From NCBI RefSeq assembly GCF_021130785.1, contig NC_060208.1:50408501-50472500 (forward strand): 64,000 nucleotides of DNA, in the 5' to 3' direction. Shown in pieces: positions 36,568 to 48,514 of the stretch. The translations under genes were made by a program, and so were the position numbers. Under the pieces are notes generated by a model. It was not told the origin of the DNA. It saw only the letters and a list, made by a program, of their open reading frames with translations, and made no database searches. The stretch's first letter is position 1. Every line of letters starts with the position of its first letter. This DNA is from Homalodisca vitripennis. Its lineage: Eukaryota; Arthropoda; Insecta; Hemiptera; Cicadellidae.

Positions 36568-39500
36568 CTGTACAGGTTTATAATTATTTAATGCTTTGTA
36601 TAAAAATACATCACTAGATATTTAGCTGTGTACTAATATACAGAAAAGCTACAATAATTAGGTTCATTCTTTCTTTGAAATATTTGCAAAATGCTTCGGG
36701 CATATTTTTGGGAAGGGAAGATCGGAAATGTTTTCCGAATATAATAATTAAATAATGATAATATTTATGTTTTATAATACAAGTTATGTGAAAATTAACA
36801 GTTTTTGAAACTTTAAAACCGTCCTTGATGCTTCTGCTTATAATTATTCCAAAGGGGTGAAGAATTTTTTAATATTTCAATTTTACAAAAGAAATATATA
36901 ATCTACAGTGATTGATCCGTTGTAAAATGTAGAATTCTGAGACAAGGTTACCCTAATACTTTTATTTAAAATTGCACCAATGAGGAATAAAACCATCTAA
37001 TTCATTAAAAATACTTTTTTTTCTTTATTGTAAGATCATTAAACAGTTGTAACTTTAATAAACAAAGCTGTGAAGTTTTACACACAAGGTAATAAAAACT
37101 GGTAGCCTTCCTTGACATATTATGTGTTATTGCTTTTTACAGTGGCTTAAAGAAAAACGAATGATGGGACACTAACATGCTTTAACGAACCATTCTTTTC
37201 CAGAACAACAGGTCCGAGAAATGTCAATATTATTATATAAGAATCTTTTTAAATGTTTGTAAGACATACGTAATTATTAGTATATTAAAATTCTTAGAAT
37301 CAATGTACAGATAGTGGCTGGAAAGGAAGTCTTGTATTACAATTCGATACAAACATCCTTCGGATGTAAGTGGATACGCACATCCGCCCAGACACCGATG
37401 ATGAAAAAACAGGAAATGCTTGTTTAAGCAGCGGAAATGCTTATTTCTAAAAATCATGCGACGATGTAAGGGACAGCCATGCTGATATGAAAAATAGGTA
37501 CTCACCAATTACGATGGAGAGATTTGGCAAAGGCTTGGTCATGAGCTGGCGGGAGAACAACATCAAAAATGAGGAACAAGGAGGAGAGGAGGAAGTCGAG
37601 GACGGGATTCGAAAAGCGACGTTCGGGAGTGCCAGTGCTTGTGTTCGTGTGCGGGGGAAAATCTTTTAGGCGTAATAAGTGTCAAATGCAAACAAAATGT
37701 AAGTAAAGAAAATCTTGTATTTAATTTTAGGAACGTAGTATTATATATCAGGGTTCATTAATAATTTTAATACGTCTCATTTACAATTCCAAGGTACCTG
37801 TACCTAAAGTAATGAAAAGAAAAGATTATAATGTGTAAAAAATCAGATGAATAGTTTAATATTGAAATTCATATTTTCCTATTCAATATATTTTATTTCA
37901 ATGTTCTCAATTTGGAAAAGGTCACTCATTTGTTTTAATCATGTAAATTTATGTAAATGTTTAGATATTTTAAAAGAAAGTTTTCTAACGTTAGTTCATG
38001 AACACATATTTATTGCAACACTACAAAAATTTGTAATAAATGTTATAGTTAAATAAATTAAACATGAAATGTAATGAATAATTTAATATTAAACATAATT
38101 GGTAAATAAGTTTGTGTTCAATATGATATCCAATGTTATTTAAAATTTTAATTGATATAATGAGATGCTATTACAAATAAAATATGTGTTGGTTCATTTG
38201 AGGGTGTTGTATTGCCAATCTAACCTATTATTTAAATCCTCTCACAACAGCCCTTGCTCACAATACATTATAATATTTCACAACCTCAATCTAAACAAAA
38301 CCAACCTTACATGTTGCTTGAACTTTAAACTTTATATTTTGATCGCAGTAGGTTTCTCAGACCAAAGTACTCATGTATGGCACTTATGTTATATTTTTTA
38401 TGTAAATAAAATGATAACTGTAAAGCAACCATATCAAAATTATGTTTGACAAAAATCATAATATATCTAAATAATCTAAATAATGTATCTAAATAAATTA
38501 ACCTGGTTGGACGATTTAAAATACTGTTTCATGGTATTTTCATGTAAAGGTCATGTAATTCACATAAGGAACATTGCCATAGTCGAGACACATAGTAGAA
38601 AGCACAACAGAACCACGAAAAGGAAAGGAGTTTTTTTCTCAGTGCACAGTACGTTTTCAGTGGAATCTTTTTAGTTCTACGAACTTAAGCCCATAGAGAC
38701 CGTATTTTCAACCACAAATAGGTTCAAATACAACCATTGGATGCAGGCGTTTAAGTGGGTATTCTCATTTCCTCGAAAAAATGGAAGAATACTTGAAGAA
38801 GAAAATATTTGAGCTGTAATTCTTTGTAGCCTATAAATATTCTTAGAAACTTCAATATAAATTCTGAAGAAACTTCAAAATGTAAAAGCTGGTAGCATAT
38901 ACACCTGGAACTTTCTCCATTCAATGTATATCTTAGATAATTACTGAAGTTAACACTATGTGTTAAATTTATTAATTCATAAATATGTGTATTTATGTAA
39001 CAATTAGAGTACTTTAGTATTTAAACATATTATACAAACAGTAATGAACATCCAAGAAATTTTCCTTTTCTGATGTAATTAAAACTAGTTTTTAACAGGA
39101 AAGACCTGGTGATCAGTTGGCTGACTGCATTTTAAGCTTATTCTTTAATAATCTTAATGTCAAATTTATCAATGGTAGTTCCATATTGTGCTCTGTTTGG
39201 TGTTAAATATATCTATAACAACCAAACACGTATCGTGGTTTTTGTTAAACCATGACTTTTTATTGAGATTTTTTAATCGGCATGAGGTAATTATAAAAAT
39301 AAGAAATCAGCAAAAATACAGAAAACTAACATTCTGGATAATACACATTCACAGTTCGTATACGAAGAAGACACAACTTCACAGACTAACAAGCAAACTC
39401 CAGTGACATCGTGTAACTGGAATCTTGTGATTCTAAGATATATCCGTAAGTAATATCGTGCACGAGTGCTTTAATGTCTACAGGATAATGCACTTGAGCT

Positions 39501-39728
39501 ATAAAATCCGATAATTGAATTAAATATTATGTACGTAGTATTATTAAAAGCTTGCATTACTTTTGTTATCGAATTGAGTATCTGTAACTGCAGTAGAATC
39601 AATGCAAAATTGTATATAATAATGAATGTACCTACCGTATTTATGCAATGTTGTATTTGTTGATGCAATAAAGATTACTCTTATTATTTTATATTATCAT
39701 AATAATTTTTGCCAAAAAACAGACTCAC
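36568..39728 (-). other. Intron 3 of the odorant receptor gene
   Basis: No other gene or known transposon seen. It contains a GC-richer patch at about 37500-37670 with a strong pyrimidine tract and AG at 37546 and a consensus donor (ATTG|GTGAGT) at 37505. These would define a 40-bp exon on the gene's strand, but that length breaks the frame (see findings). Confidence 0.5.
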
Positions 39729-39836
39729 CTCGTCTTCCACCAGCTGTCCAAGGTAGCAGGGGAAGAATGATAGTAATAAAGCCCCACATCCAAAGTTGAC
39801 CACAAAATTTAGATCCCATAGAGGCAGTTTGGTTAT
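39729..39836 (-). CDS. Insect odorant receptor, exon 3 (TM6)
   Basis: A 108-bp exon of 36 codons, phase 0 at both ends: acceptor AATGTTTTAG|ATA, donor GACGAG|GTGAGT. It encodes a hydrophobic helix (FVVNFGCGALLLSFF, TM6) followed by PCYLGQLVEDE. The C-x-x-G-x-L-x-x-E/D-E pattern is one of the best conserved features of insect odorant receptors, just before the ALYxxxW block that opens exon 4. No frame of useful length marks it, so it is easily missed. Confidence 0.87.
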
Positions 39837-42800
39837 CTAAAACATTGTTTTGAGATTAAGGTATTCTGCACATGCGATTCCAATTATATTGGCAGCAATT
39901 ATTGCAGAAATAAATAACACTGAGTACACTTCCTAGTGTTTATATAGATACAATTAGAACTAAAGGTTACCTATAATACTGAAAACCAGGCTGTACTTTA
40001 GTCTACAACTGAATAAGATACCTTTATTTTTCGATTTATATTTAAAACGTATTAAGGATAGTCACAATATGTACCATTAAGATCAGTAAGCATTTAAATC
40101 ATTATTAGCACTGTTTTACAAAATAGTAGCTAAAGAGAACGAAGGCAGTTGAAACTATACCGGATCACAATAAATACTAGTAGATTGTTTGTTAACAGAA
40201 TTTTCATTTCAACTGTAAATTTTTACTCTTCGTGAGAAAAATTCAAGGCATTTAAATAAAAAATCTTAAACTTGGCTATCTTTAATTGAAGTCGGCAGAT
40301 GGCTAGCAGTTGTTAGGCCAATGTAAAACTCCGATTTAATGAATTAGATAAGTCTATTATGTGGACATAAATAGTTGGATTTTTGTTTTGTATTTTATAA
40401 ATGATGGTAATTATAAATAAGTGAGGATTATTATAAACCAAAAATTGAACTAAAAATATAAGAGTGAACAAAAGAGGTATGACACCCTCTGGTCGAAAAT
40501 TACTTCTTCTGCACTTAACGCTGCTTTATATTCTGAAGGATGCCTTTTGTAGGGTAAAACCGTTTTTTCCGAGAAGCATACTTCAGAAGGAAACGGCTGG
40601 GCTACGCCATTGGTCTTAGATCCAACGACCCTCCTCTAAAATATGAAGTCTGTACAATGGGTCGTTTGGGCATCAAAACAATTTATAAGGATATAATGGT
40701 TCGATTAGTTTACTGGCTAGTTGGCCTAATCACCCAATCTTTCCAAATTTGATTATTTTACATAAAAGAAGTATTTTATTAAATAACTATTAATGCTTTA
40801 GTTTAACCATGAATATATAACAATGACCCTACATGAAATAAAGTCAAGAATATTTATAATTGGGCGATTACGCAGCCAAGCGTTGGTCCAATTACGCTCA
40901 CAACTTCATTAGCTCATTTAAGAGTTCAATTAGTCCACTAGTTCAGGCACCCCTGCGCCATAATTTCCTTTGCAAGAAAAGGAATCGCCTGCTTGCAAGA
41001 TAATCGTTTTTGTTCTTTAGATACTAATCTATATAGAACATAATACTGTATAAAGTAATGCCAATAAGTATCAAATATTGCAATCGGACTATAAAGATTT
41101 TAGTAGCAATATGTACTGTTATATAATTATTAATTCTCATTATAATATCTCATATTACATTCATTATTACAAAGTATAGTTTAATAACTATATTATTAGG
41201 ATGATGCAAATTAAAATTGATTTTATACTCATCCAGGGTTTAAGTGATTGCATTAGTTTATAAATGTCTAAAATGTCTCAAAAATGTATTCAGATATTTA
41301 AGTACCAATAGTATAAAGAGTTGTGGAAATAAAGGCTGATAATTGTTAAGATACTTTGGAGTTAAACAAGTAAAACATACTCATTTTAATTATCATAATA
41401 AATGTTTGTCCTATGTTTATTCATATATTTACCTTTTAAGTTTATTAAAATAAAATAAATTATAACATTTTAAATATATTTACCTTTTAATTTTATTAAA
41501 ATAAACAAATTTAAAGATATTAAACTTATATAAACTTTCAGTGTTATAATTTTTCATGGAAGGCTGTATTGCTAACAACGTCGTTTTAGTAGAATTCAAA
41601 TTCACAGAATCCAAAATTGAATTATTGTTCTACCTCAATAAATAACTGCTGGAAGTGTTTGATAGATAAATTAAAAAAAAAAAATTTTAAACCATGAATT
41701 AGTACCGTTTTATAAACCGGTTTCTTCATAAACAAACGTTTCTAATAATAAGGATGTTTTATTAGTTTAGTTTCTATAAATAAAATATGTTATTCACAAT
41801 GCAGTAATCCAATTTGTTTGCATTAAAAATTGTTTCAAATTTTTAATCTTTCATTTTATATCACATAGTCTGCAAAATTTGCTATTCCCAATAGGTAATT
41901 ATTAGCTTATCCTTAACAAAGGTCTTCAGCGACTATTAAATTCTGCTGTGTTTAATGTTACATCTACATTATACACATATCTTAATTTATATATTTTCTT
42001 AATTGTTTTTGTAAACATTTCATATAACTTAGTAAGTTAAAGTAAATACCGTTACTGATTACTAAAGTTTATTGTGTTTAAGATACAAATACACGATGCG
42101 AATAGAAAATAGTTACTTCTATGAAGTCCTCAACCTGAGATTGCGAATAATGTTATTTCGAAGTGATCAAACAAGTTCCCGACTCATGACAGTTGATGGC
42201 TGGAAATATCAGCAATTTTATTAATATTGCTTGTAATCCAGTCTGACTTGATTATTCTATTAACATTTATAACAACATTCTTTTATATGTAACTATCCGT
42301 CCATGACTGCTTACATGTACGTTAAAGGTTTAACTGTTGTGTGCTTTTAGACTATATACATGTATTTATGTATCATAGGAAAAGTAATAGAAAATGATAC
42401 GTTTAATTGTACTACTACTTGCCTCAAAATTGTATCTTTGCGTAAATACGAATATCTGGTTTATTTTTAATATGACCCCTGAACCGCTTGATAAAATCAT
42501 GATATTAGTAAAAAATGTTGCAGCAACAATTTATTATTTTAAACTTGTAAACAAAGATTGAAATCCAAAAATAAAAATGTTAACTACCAACTTTGGTGAC
42601 TTCGTATGGTGGATGTTTTTGGAAAATATCAAGCAAATAGAATAATAATATAATAACATGATGTAAGGGAGTAGCAAGGTACAGTATTACAACTTATGAT
42701 AACTAACAATAATTTATTCTATGGTTTCTTTAATTTTTTTTATCTTTTCATAGAATAGTGTTTAATTCGCTAAAAGATTAATATAGGTTTTAAACAAGCA

Positions 42801-45554
42801 CTAGAATTTCAGTATAACTTTATTATATCAGGTGTCTTCACAAAATAAACATTTTTATTTTTGGAGTAGGTACTACAATTAGTTACTTGACTGAAACTCA
42901 GTAGAAATCAACAAAATTAAGTCCATTTTTAAAATGGTACTTGATGGTAAGGGTAATTGAAATTAATTAATCGCTAATTTTATTTTTTACTAAAAAAATG
43001 AATTAGGGAGAATAGCAACAGGAAAAATTGCAATTGAATTATATTATATGACACCCCCATTTCATTTATTTCTTTGGCATATGTTTTAATGTATTGTATT
43101 GATAAAGGAAATGAAGATGTAGTAATTTATTGAAAACAAACCGTAATATAAATTAGTTTACAACAAAGACTTTGTACTTATTTTGATTATTTTAATGAAA
43201 AGTGTAATAATTAGATACTTTAATCAAAAGTAAGAACAAAGCGAAAAGTGATCAATAGATAAATAGCTAAACAGTTTTCATAAAGATAAACTAAAAACAA
43301 ACCTTTATCATAAAATTAAAGTTCAAGGAAAAACAAACAGTTATGTTGGAAAAACATAAAAGTAGTAAATACTACTAAATGTAAAGAATACAACTCTTTT
43401 TCGTTTATTTATTTTTCGGGCGTCTCCACAAAAAATAATAAAGTAGGTTTTGAAACTTTTGAAATGATAAATCTTGAACAAAAGGTCTGTTGAAAATGCT
43501 ACAGGTGACTGAAATTAATTTTTAAATGTGATTACAAATTAAGTAAATTACTTGTGAAACAATAACTCTTCTGGATAGTACCAAAATGCAAGCAATGAAA
43601 GAAATCTTGACGATATGATTGGGTGGTCTGAAGCATAAGGGCAGCGAGAACATATATACATATTTCTCGACTCCACCTCCTCATCTTGCACTTCCCCTTC
43701 CTTATATCGTTCCTTTTATAGAGCATAACGTATTTTTTGGTATTAAAATGCATATGCCCATGACAAAAGTAAAATAGTTGTTTCAGCTCAATTTGAAGAA
43801 GTAAGTATATTTGATGACAATTAAAATACTACACTTTACAAACACAAATTTTCTCTATGCCCATAAATAACAGAGTTGTGAATTATTTGTAGGTCGAACG
43901 GCCACTGTGTTGGATCTAAGTGGTGTGCTAAGTTGGCTAATGAACACAGTCACACATTTATAGGATTCATTTTTGTAGCCAAAAGGCATATAAGATTAGT
44001 ATTTGTAAAAAGCTTTACCTTCATAGTTTCTTTCGTTAGTTTTTGGTTGTACGTTCAAAACTATTAAATACTAAAGTTTAAAACCACTATCAACAACCAG
44101 ACTTCTTTTTATTGAGAAATATGTTTTTAAATATAATTTTTTTCTGGACATATATGAAATAAAACATATTTTTAGTAAAAAAATATATGTAAAGTACAAC
44201 TAAACCTACAGTTATAAGATACACCATTTACATTATTAATTTGAAGTATTGACATTTGTAATATATAAATAATTGCACAGTACTTCAGAGGTACGTGTAG
44301 AAATTTAGTCTGTAGAGAATAAACTGCTACAACTAACGATCAAAGGACCCGACATAACGAAGCAAAATAGTTAGCAGACACATGAACAGACAGGGAGGCG
44401 GTCTGCACTTTTGCTTATTAACCCTAAAATCAGTAGATCTCTTCTTTGGACAAGAAGGATTATATGCAACAAGTGTCAAGTCACTCCGATATTTATATCA
44501 ATAGTTATCACACAACAGACAGATGATCTGCCCTTTGACCTAAGAACCAAAAGGTTTCTTCACTGCAACAAGAGAAAACAAATTGCTATATATCAAATTG
44601 CCCTGTCACATAAATACCAGATATCGCAGTGTGTTGCAAGAGTGCAAATCGTAATAAAAATAGTTTGTAACTTTTACTACTTATCGCAGCAGTGAAGTAT
44701 TCAAACCGTTTGGTTTAATCTGGATATTATTTATTTAAAGATGTTCAAACATTTAATTTAGTGAGCAATAGTATGAATACATTTGCACGTAAGTTACTCT
44801 ACATTGTCAATTTAAAGTATTGTAAATACAAACAGAAGGACCGAGCACATTTGCAGCAAGATTAAGAATATAAATACCAATTTAGTTACAAGTAACTGCA
44901 GTAAATCCATTACAATATCATCGAGCAGAATGAGGGTTCATTTTGCATTTATAAGGGATGATATACTGATTATGTCCATAAGTAATCTTTATACATGTAA
45001 TATAAGTAATTCTTCCTAATAAAAGAGTAAGTAGATATTTAGACAACCGAAATATTAGTTATTTGTAATGGGCTTTACATTTACACAATGTCTTGGAAAC
45101 CGTTCTATATAAAAATGCATATTAAATATGTTCAGAAAATCTTACGACCATTCTCAAACATGTTAATATTTTCTATAGACTTATAAGTAACGGAGCTGTA
45201 AGTCGTAACTAATTTTCCGTATTTAAATGAGATGTCGTACCAAGCTCGTAAACAAACTTAAATTCTCGACGATGTAAATTACGTGGATTACCGAAATTGA
45301 AGTTTTTGCAGTCAATTTAACTTATTTCCACTTATTAAAACTAAGTTACTCTCAAACTACAGAACTCCTAAACATCGATCATTAAATTTAATCAAATTAT
45401 TCTAAAATGCACCAGAACATTGAAATATCTTACAATAAATTATCTTTGGTTATGGGCTTGCCATTTAAAATAGACGTGGTATGGTTATGTGTGCAAGCCA
45501 TGGGTAACTACTTCCATATAATAATAATATAAAAGAAACAGTTTATTATCTCAC
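39837..45554 (-). other. Intron 2 of the odorant receptor gene
   Basis: A 5.7-kb AT-rich intron. No nested gene recognised. A slightly GC-richer patch at about 40480-40690 could be a short interspersed repeat, but I cannot place it in a family. Confidence 0.5.
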
Positions 45555-45644
45555 CTGTATTGCTCGTGGTAACGTCAGAGCTGCGATGAATGAGGTTGCG
45601 TGGACGAGGACCAGAGCAGACATAGAGAAGCAGTCGTTCAGTAA
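45555..45644 (-). CDS. Insect odorant receptor, exon 2 (TM5)
   Basis: The donor is excellent (ATACAG|GTGAGA) and leaves in phase 0 into exon 3. The exon encodes LLNDCFSMSALVLVHATSFI and AALTLPRAIQ, the fifth membrane segment, matching the FSxxxLxxxxxS pattern that follows the ERHxxxIRF block at the end of exon 1. The acceptor is uncertain. GTCAAG|TTA (exon start 45644) fits phase 0. TTGGTAG|GCAT (start 45654) is the better-looking site but needs a phase-2 donor in exon 1. Boundaries on this side may shift by about 10 bp. The wider open frame upstream (to 45788) is probably intronic. Confidence 0.75.
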
Positions 45645-47689
45645 CTTGACATGCCTACCAATAATAACCATTACTATATAATTACGAGAAAAAAGAACTC
45701 GTATAAACTTACTACAAATCTCACTACCACGTAGATGGGTAAACATGTTATGATTCTCTAATGAGAACAAATTATCAATGGCTATCATTAAGTAATTAAC
45801 CTAGGCTAAGAAATACACAAGAAAATGGAAGATCTGAATTAGTCTAGTCAGTATTTTGTCAAGTTCTCATTTGCAGCTTTGAAATTGAAGTTCCAAAGGT
45901 ATATTTTGATTTAGGACTTAAGCTGTATCCTGTATGTTTCAAAGCCATTTTAAATTTTATTTTTAAACAGATGAAAAAGTACAACATTTGTTCTAAAAAC
46001 GCTCACACGACAAAAGATTGTTAACTCTGAAGCTTCAAGTAATAAAAATTATATGGGTGTTATAAAAATTACTGTTAATGCAAGCTACAAAAAACCAGTG
46101 ATCATCTGATTACTCCAGTATTTTGAAACGCATTCCAAATTTATATTTCTAAGCCTGTTTTAGGGTCAAAATTAATTTTAATTTTACTATTTGTAGTTGT
46201 TCTCCTAAGGCTTTTTACAAAAAGAAGTATATGCAGTATCATTTAATTACAGAAAACTTCTACCCCATAAAAATGACTTTCTATTGAATAAACTTCACAA
46301 AATTATTTGATGATTTGTAAATTAATATTTACACCACTCCTATATTTAAATTTAGCCGAATCGTATACATCCAGAACTCGTACATTACTCATACAAAGCA
46401 AGCAATCACCGTTTAAATTTTCTGTAGCTATCTTAGAACTGACTAATGTCAATTAGCACGTATATCTTCTTTCTGGAGTGCAACCATATTGAGTAGAATC
46501 TGGGTGAATGAAATATAGGCTTGTTTAGGAGGCGTAAGTCCTAAAAGGCCTTTTCGTTGCAATTTTTTACTAACTAGTCGCCAGAAAAAGGCTTTCCGGT
46601 TTTAAATAATGCGTCATAATTTTTTAACTTCCACGAACAGCGGCCTCTTTTAAAATATTGGACTTTTTAAAATATTGCCTTTGTTTGGATAAACAATAAT
46701 TGGAACCCATTTGTTTTTATAATGTTTTGTTTTATATAGTCTACGAATATTATACTGTTTAAAATCAACCATTATATTGTTTTAAAACTAAAAGTAATCA
46801 ATACTCTACTTATCGTTAGACAGATGGCACTGACTATCAATTATTTTGTTTTTGGAAAAACACCAGTGAACTACGCGTTAAAACACAAAAAAGCCAGTAG
46901 ATGAAGACTGCAGAGATTGTATTTAGTCTCACTGTTACTGTTTTATGAAACCGAGCATGAGAAAGTAAAGTTAGGTTAGGCAATTGTACTTTAGTTAGCA
47001 TCAATAACCACCTAGCTAGAACAAGCCACACTTTCCTCTCTTATTCTCATGAGAGCACGTGCATTGTGGGATGCTTGTATTGTGGAGTGATATATAATCA
47101 GTTAAGCCACGAGTGGACTAGGATATTTGTGGAAGGTGGGGGAATAAATAGCAGTCCGTCAACCCTCCCCTCTCCAGGCTCTGCCCGGTTCGGTCTGTAC
47201 AAGGAACATTAGGCACGTATTCGTCATCTAACTCTTATAGACTTTGGCATATAGATTGTCTGTGGGAATATTGAGCCTAGAGTAGACATCGAAAGCCACT
47301 TTACTATCACAGAGAAGATATATCGAGATTTTGCTTTCAGATGCTGATAAAGGCTACATGCAGAATTACAGTAAGACATTCCTGTTTGCTATAAACGGCT
47401 GATCTATGAACACAACACCTTCATACAGTAAGGCATAATGAGATAGTTTTATACGGATGCGTTAATCATTTATCAAATATGGAACTAATTATTTTATATT
47501 CAACTATTGTTTTTACAATTTGGATACTAATATACATAGAATTCTTATTCAGTTTATATCTTACTCATTAACCATAAATCCGCTGATTATTTTTATTACA
47601 CAATTCAAAGAAGCGATGATGACCGCCATGTCAGGCATCTAATCCAGGTGACATAAAAAATGTATGTTTTTAAATTACGTATAAAATAC
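45645..47689 (-). other. Intron 1 of the odorant receptor gene
   Basis: About 2.0 kb, AT-rich, with a GC-richer patch at about 47040-47230 that may be an unclassified repeat. No other gene seen. Confidence 0.5.
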
Positions 47690-48505
47690 AAACCGTATTA
47701 CTTCCACATGTCGCTCAACTAGCTCTTTTAATAGATGATTCGTACACTCCATCAATATTCTCATCTTTAGACGTGGAGGTGCCTGTTGCATTGACATCAT
47801 GGGCAGTTGCTTAAGTCTCTGTACTGTACGAGACTCTACAATATCATCGAAGTTCCTAACGTCTGTTGCCAGCAATTTGAGCATAAGCTTGATTTTTACG
47901 GCTGAGAACGACATGGTCATTTGCCAAGTTACAAAAGCTCCTGTACCAAAACTTGTAATGAAACACATGAAGTAAGCTATGTAGTAAACTACATACGATT
48001 CTGTTTGAAAAGGAATCCAACCGAATGGCAATGCAAGATCTTGTACCTCAGAATTTGTTGAGAAAACCTTTCCACTTAGGATCGCTCTGAGTGTTGTCAT
48101 TAACAAACAAGCAATCACGTACAGATAAATTATGAAAAGTATGCCTAGTACGTTAATCCACTTTGTATAGTTCCTTAGGTCCTGGGTTTTTAACGTGCTT
48201 TCTTCACTTGTCCTTATGGGTTCCAATAGGATCTCGATCAAATTTCCAAGCTTGTTACTACTTCGGATGAGGAAAGTAGTACTTAGAAGCAAACCAGCTG
48301 TAGCAGCTGATATCGCCATCTGTTCCATTACATCAGTTTTTGGTACCTTGTGCAAGCTAAACCTATAGATCATTGTACCTAGAGCAATAATATTAGTCAT
48401 CGAGTAACAAATGGTCCACAAGTTAAACTTGCGAGTCTTCACATCGTAGCCCACAAGAAACTTGAACATTTGACGAAGATGAGTCAAAAACGGTGAAGTT
48501 TCCAT
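47690..48505 (-). CDS. Insect odorant receptor (7tm_6 family), exon 1
   Basis: The large first coding exon (272 codons from METSPF) of an insect odorant receptor. These receptors are plasma-membrane ligand-gated cation channels that pair with Orco in olfactory neuron dendrites and have an intracellular N-terminus. Visible are four hydrophobic segments (about residues 30-48, 62-80, 116-136 and 173-195), the family block LPFGWIPF (159-166) before TM4, and ERHVEVIRF at the end, like the WVERHKHVVRL region of Orco. With the four downstream exons the protein is about 412 residues, normal for the family. Three phase-0 donors are possible at the 3' end (GTGGAA, GTAATA, GTATTT); I chose the last because VIRF looks coding. 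Upstream, TTTTTTTCCAG ends at 48515, so the coding exon may start at 48514 after a 5' intron. The ligand cannot be inferred. Confidence 0.9.
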
Positions 48506-48514
48506 GATTGTTTC

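Noticed and set aside
37506..37545. Taken at first as the real exon 4 of the receptor (TKPLPNLSIVIG)
   Set aside because: The exon at 36412-36567 carries the full ALYxxxW and LTAGG blocks and joins exon 3 and exon 5 in frame without it. The 40-bp candidate would shift the frame. Kept only as a cryptic-exon finding.
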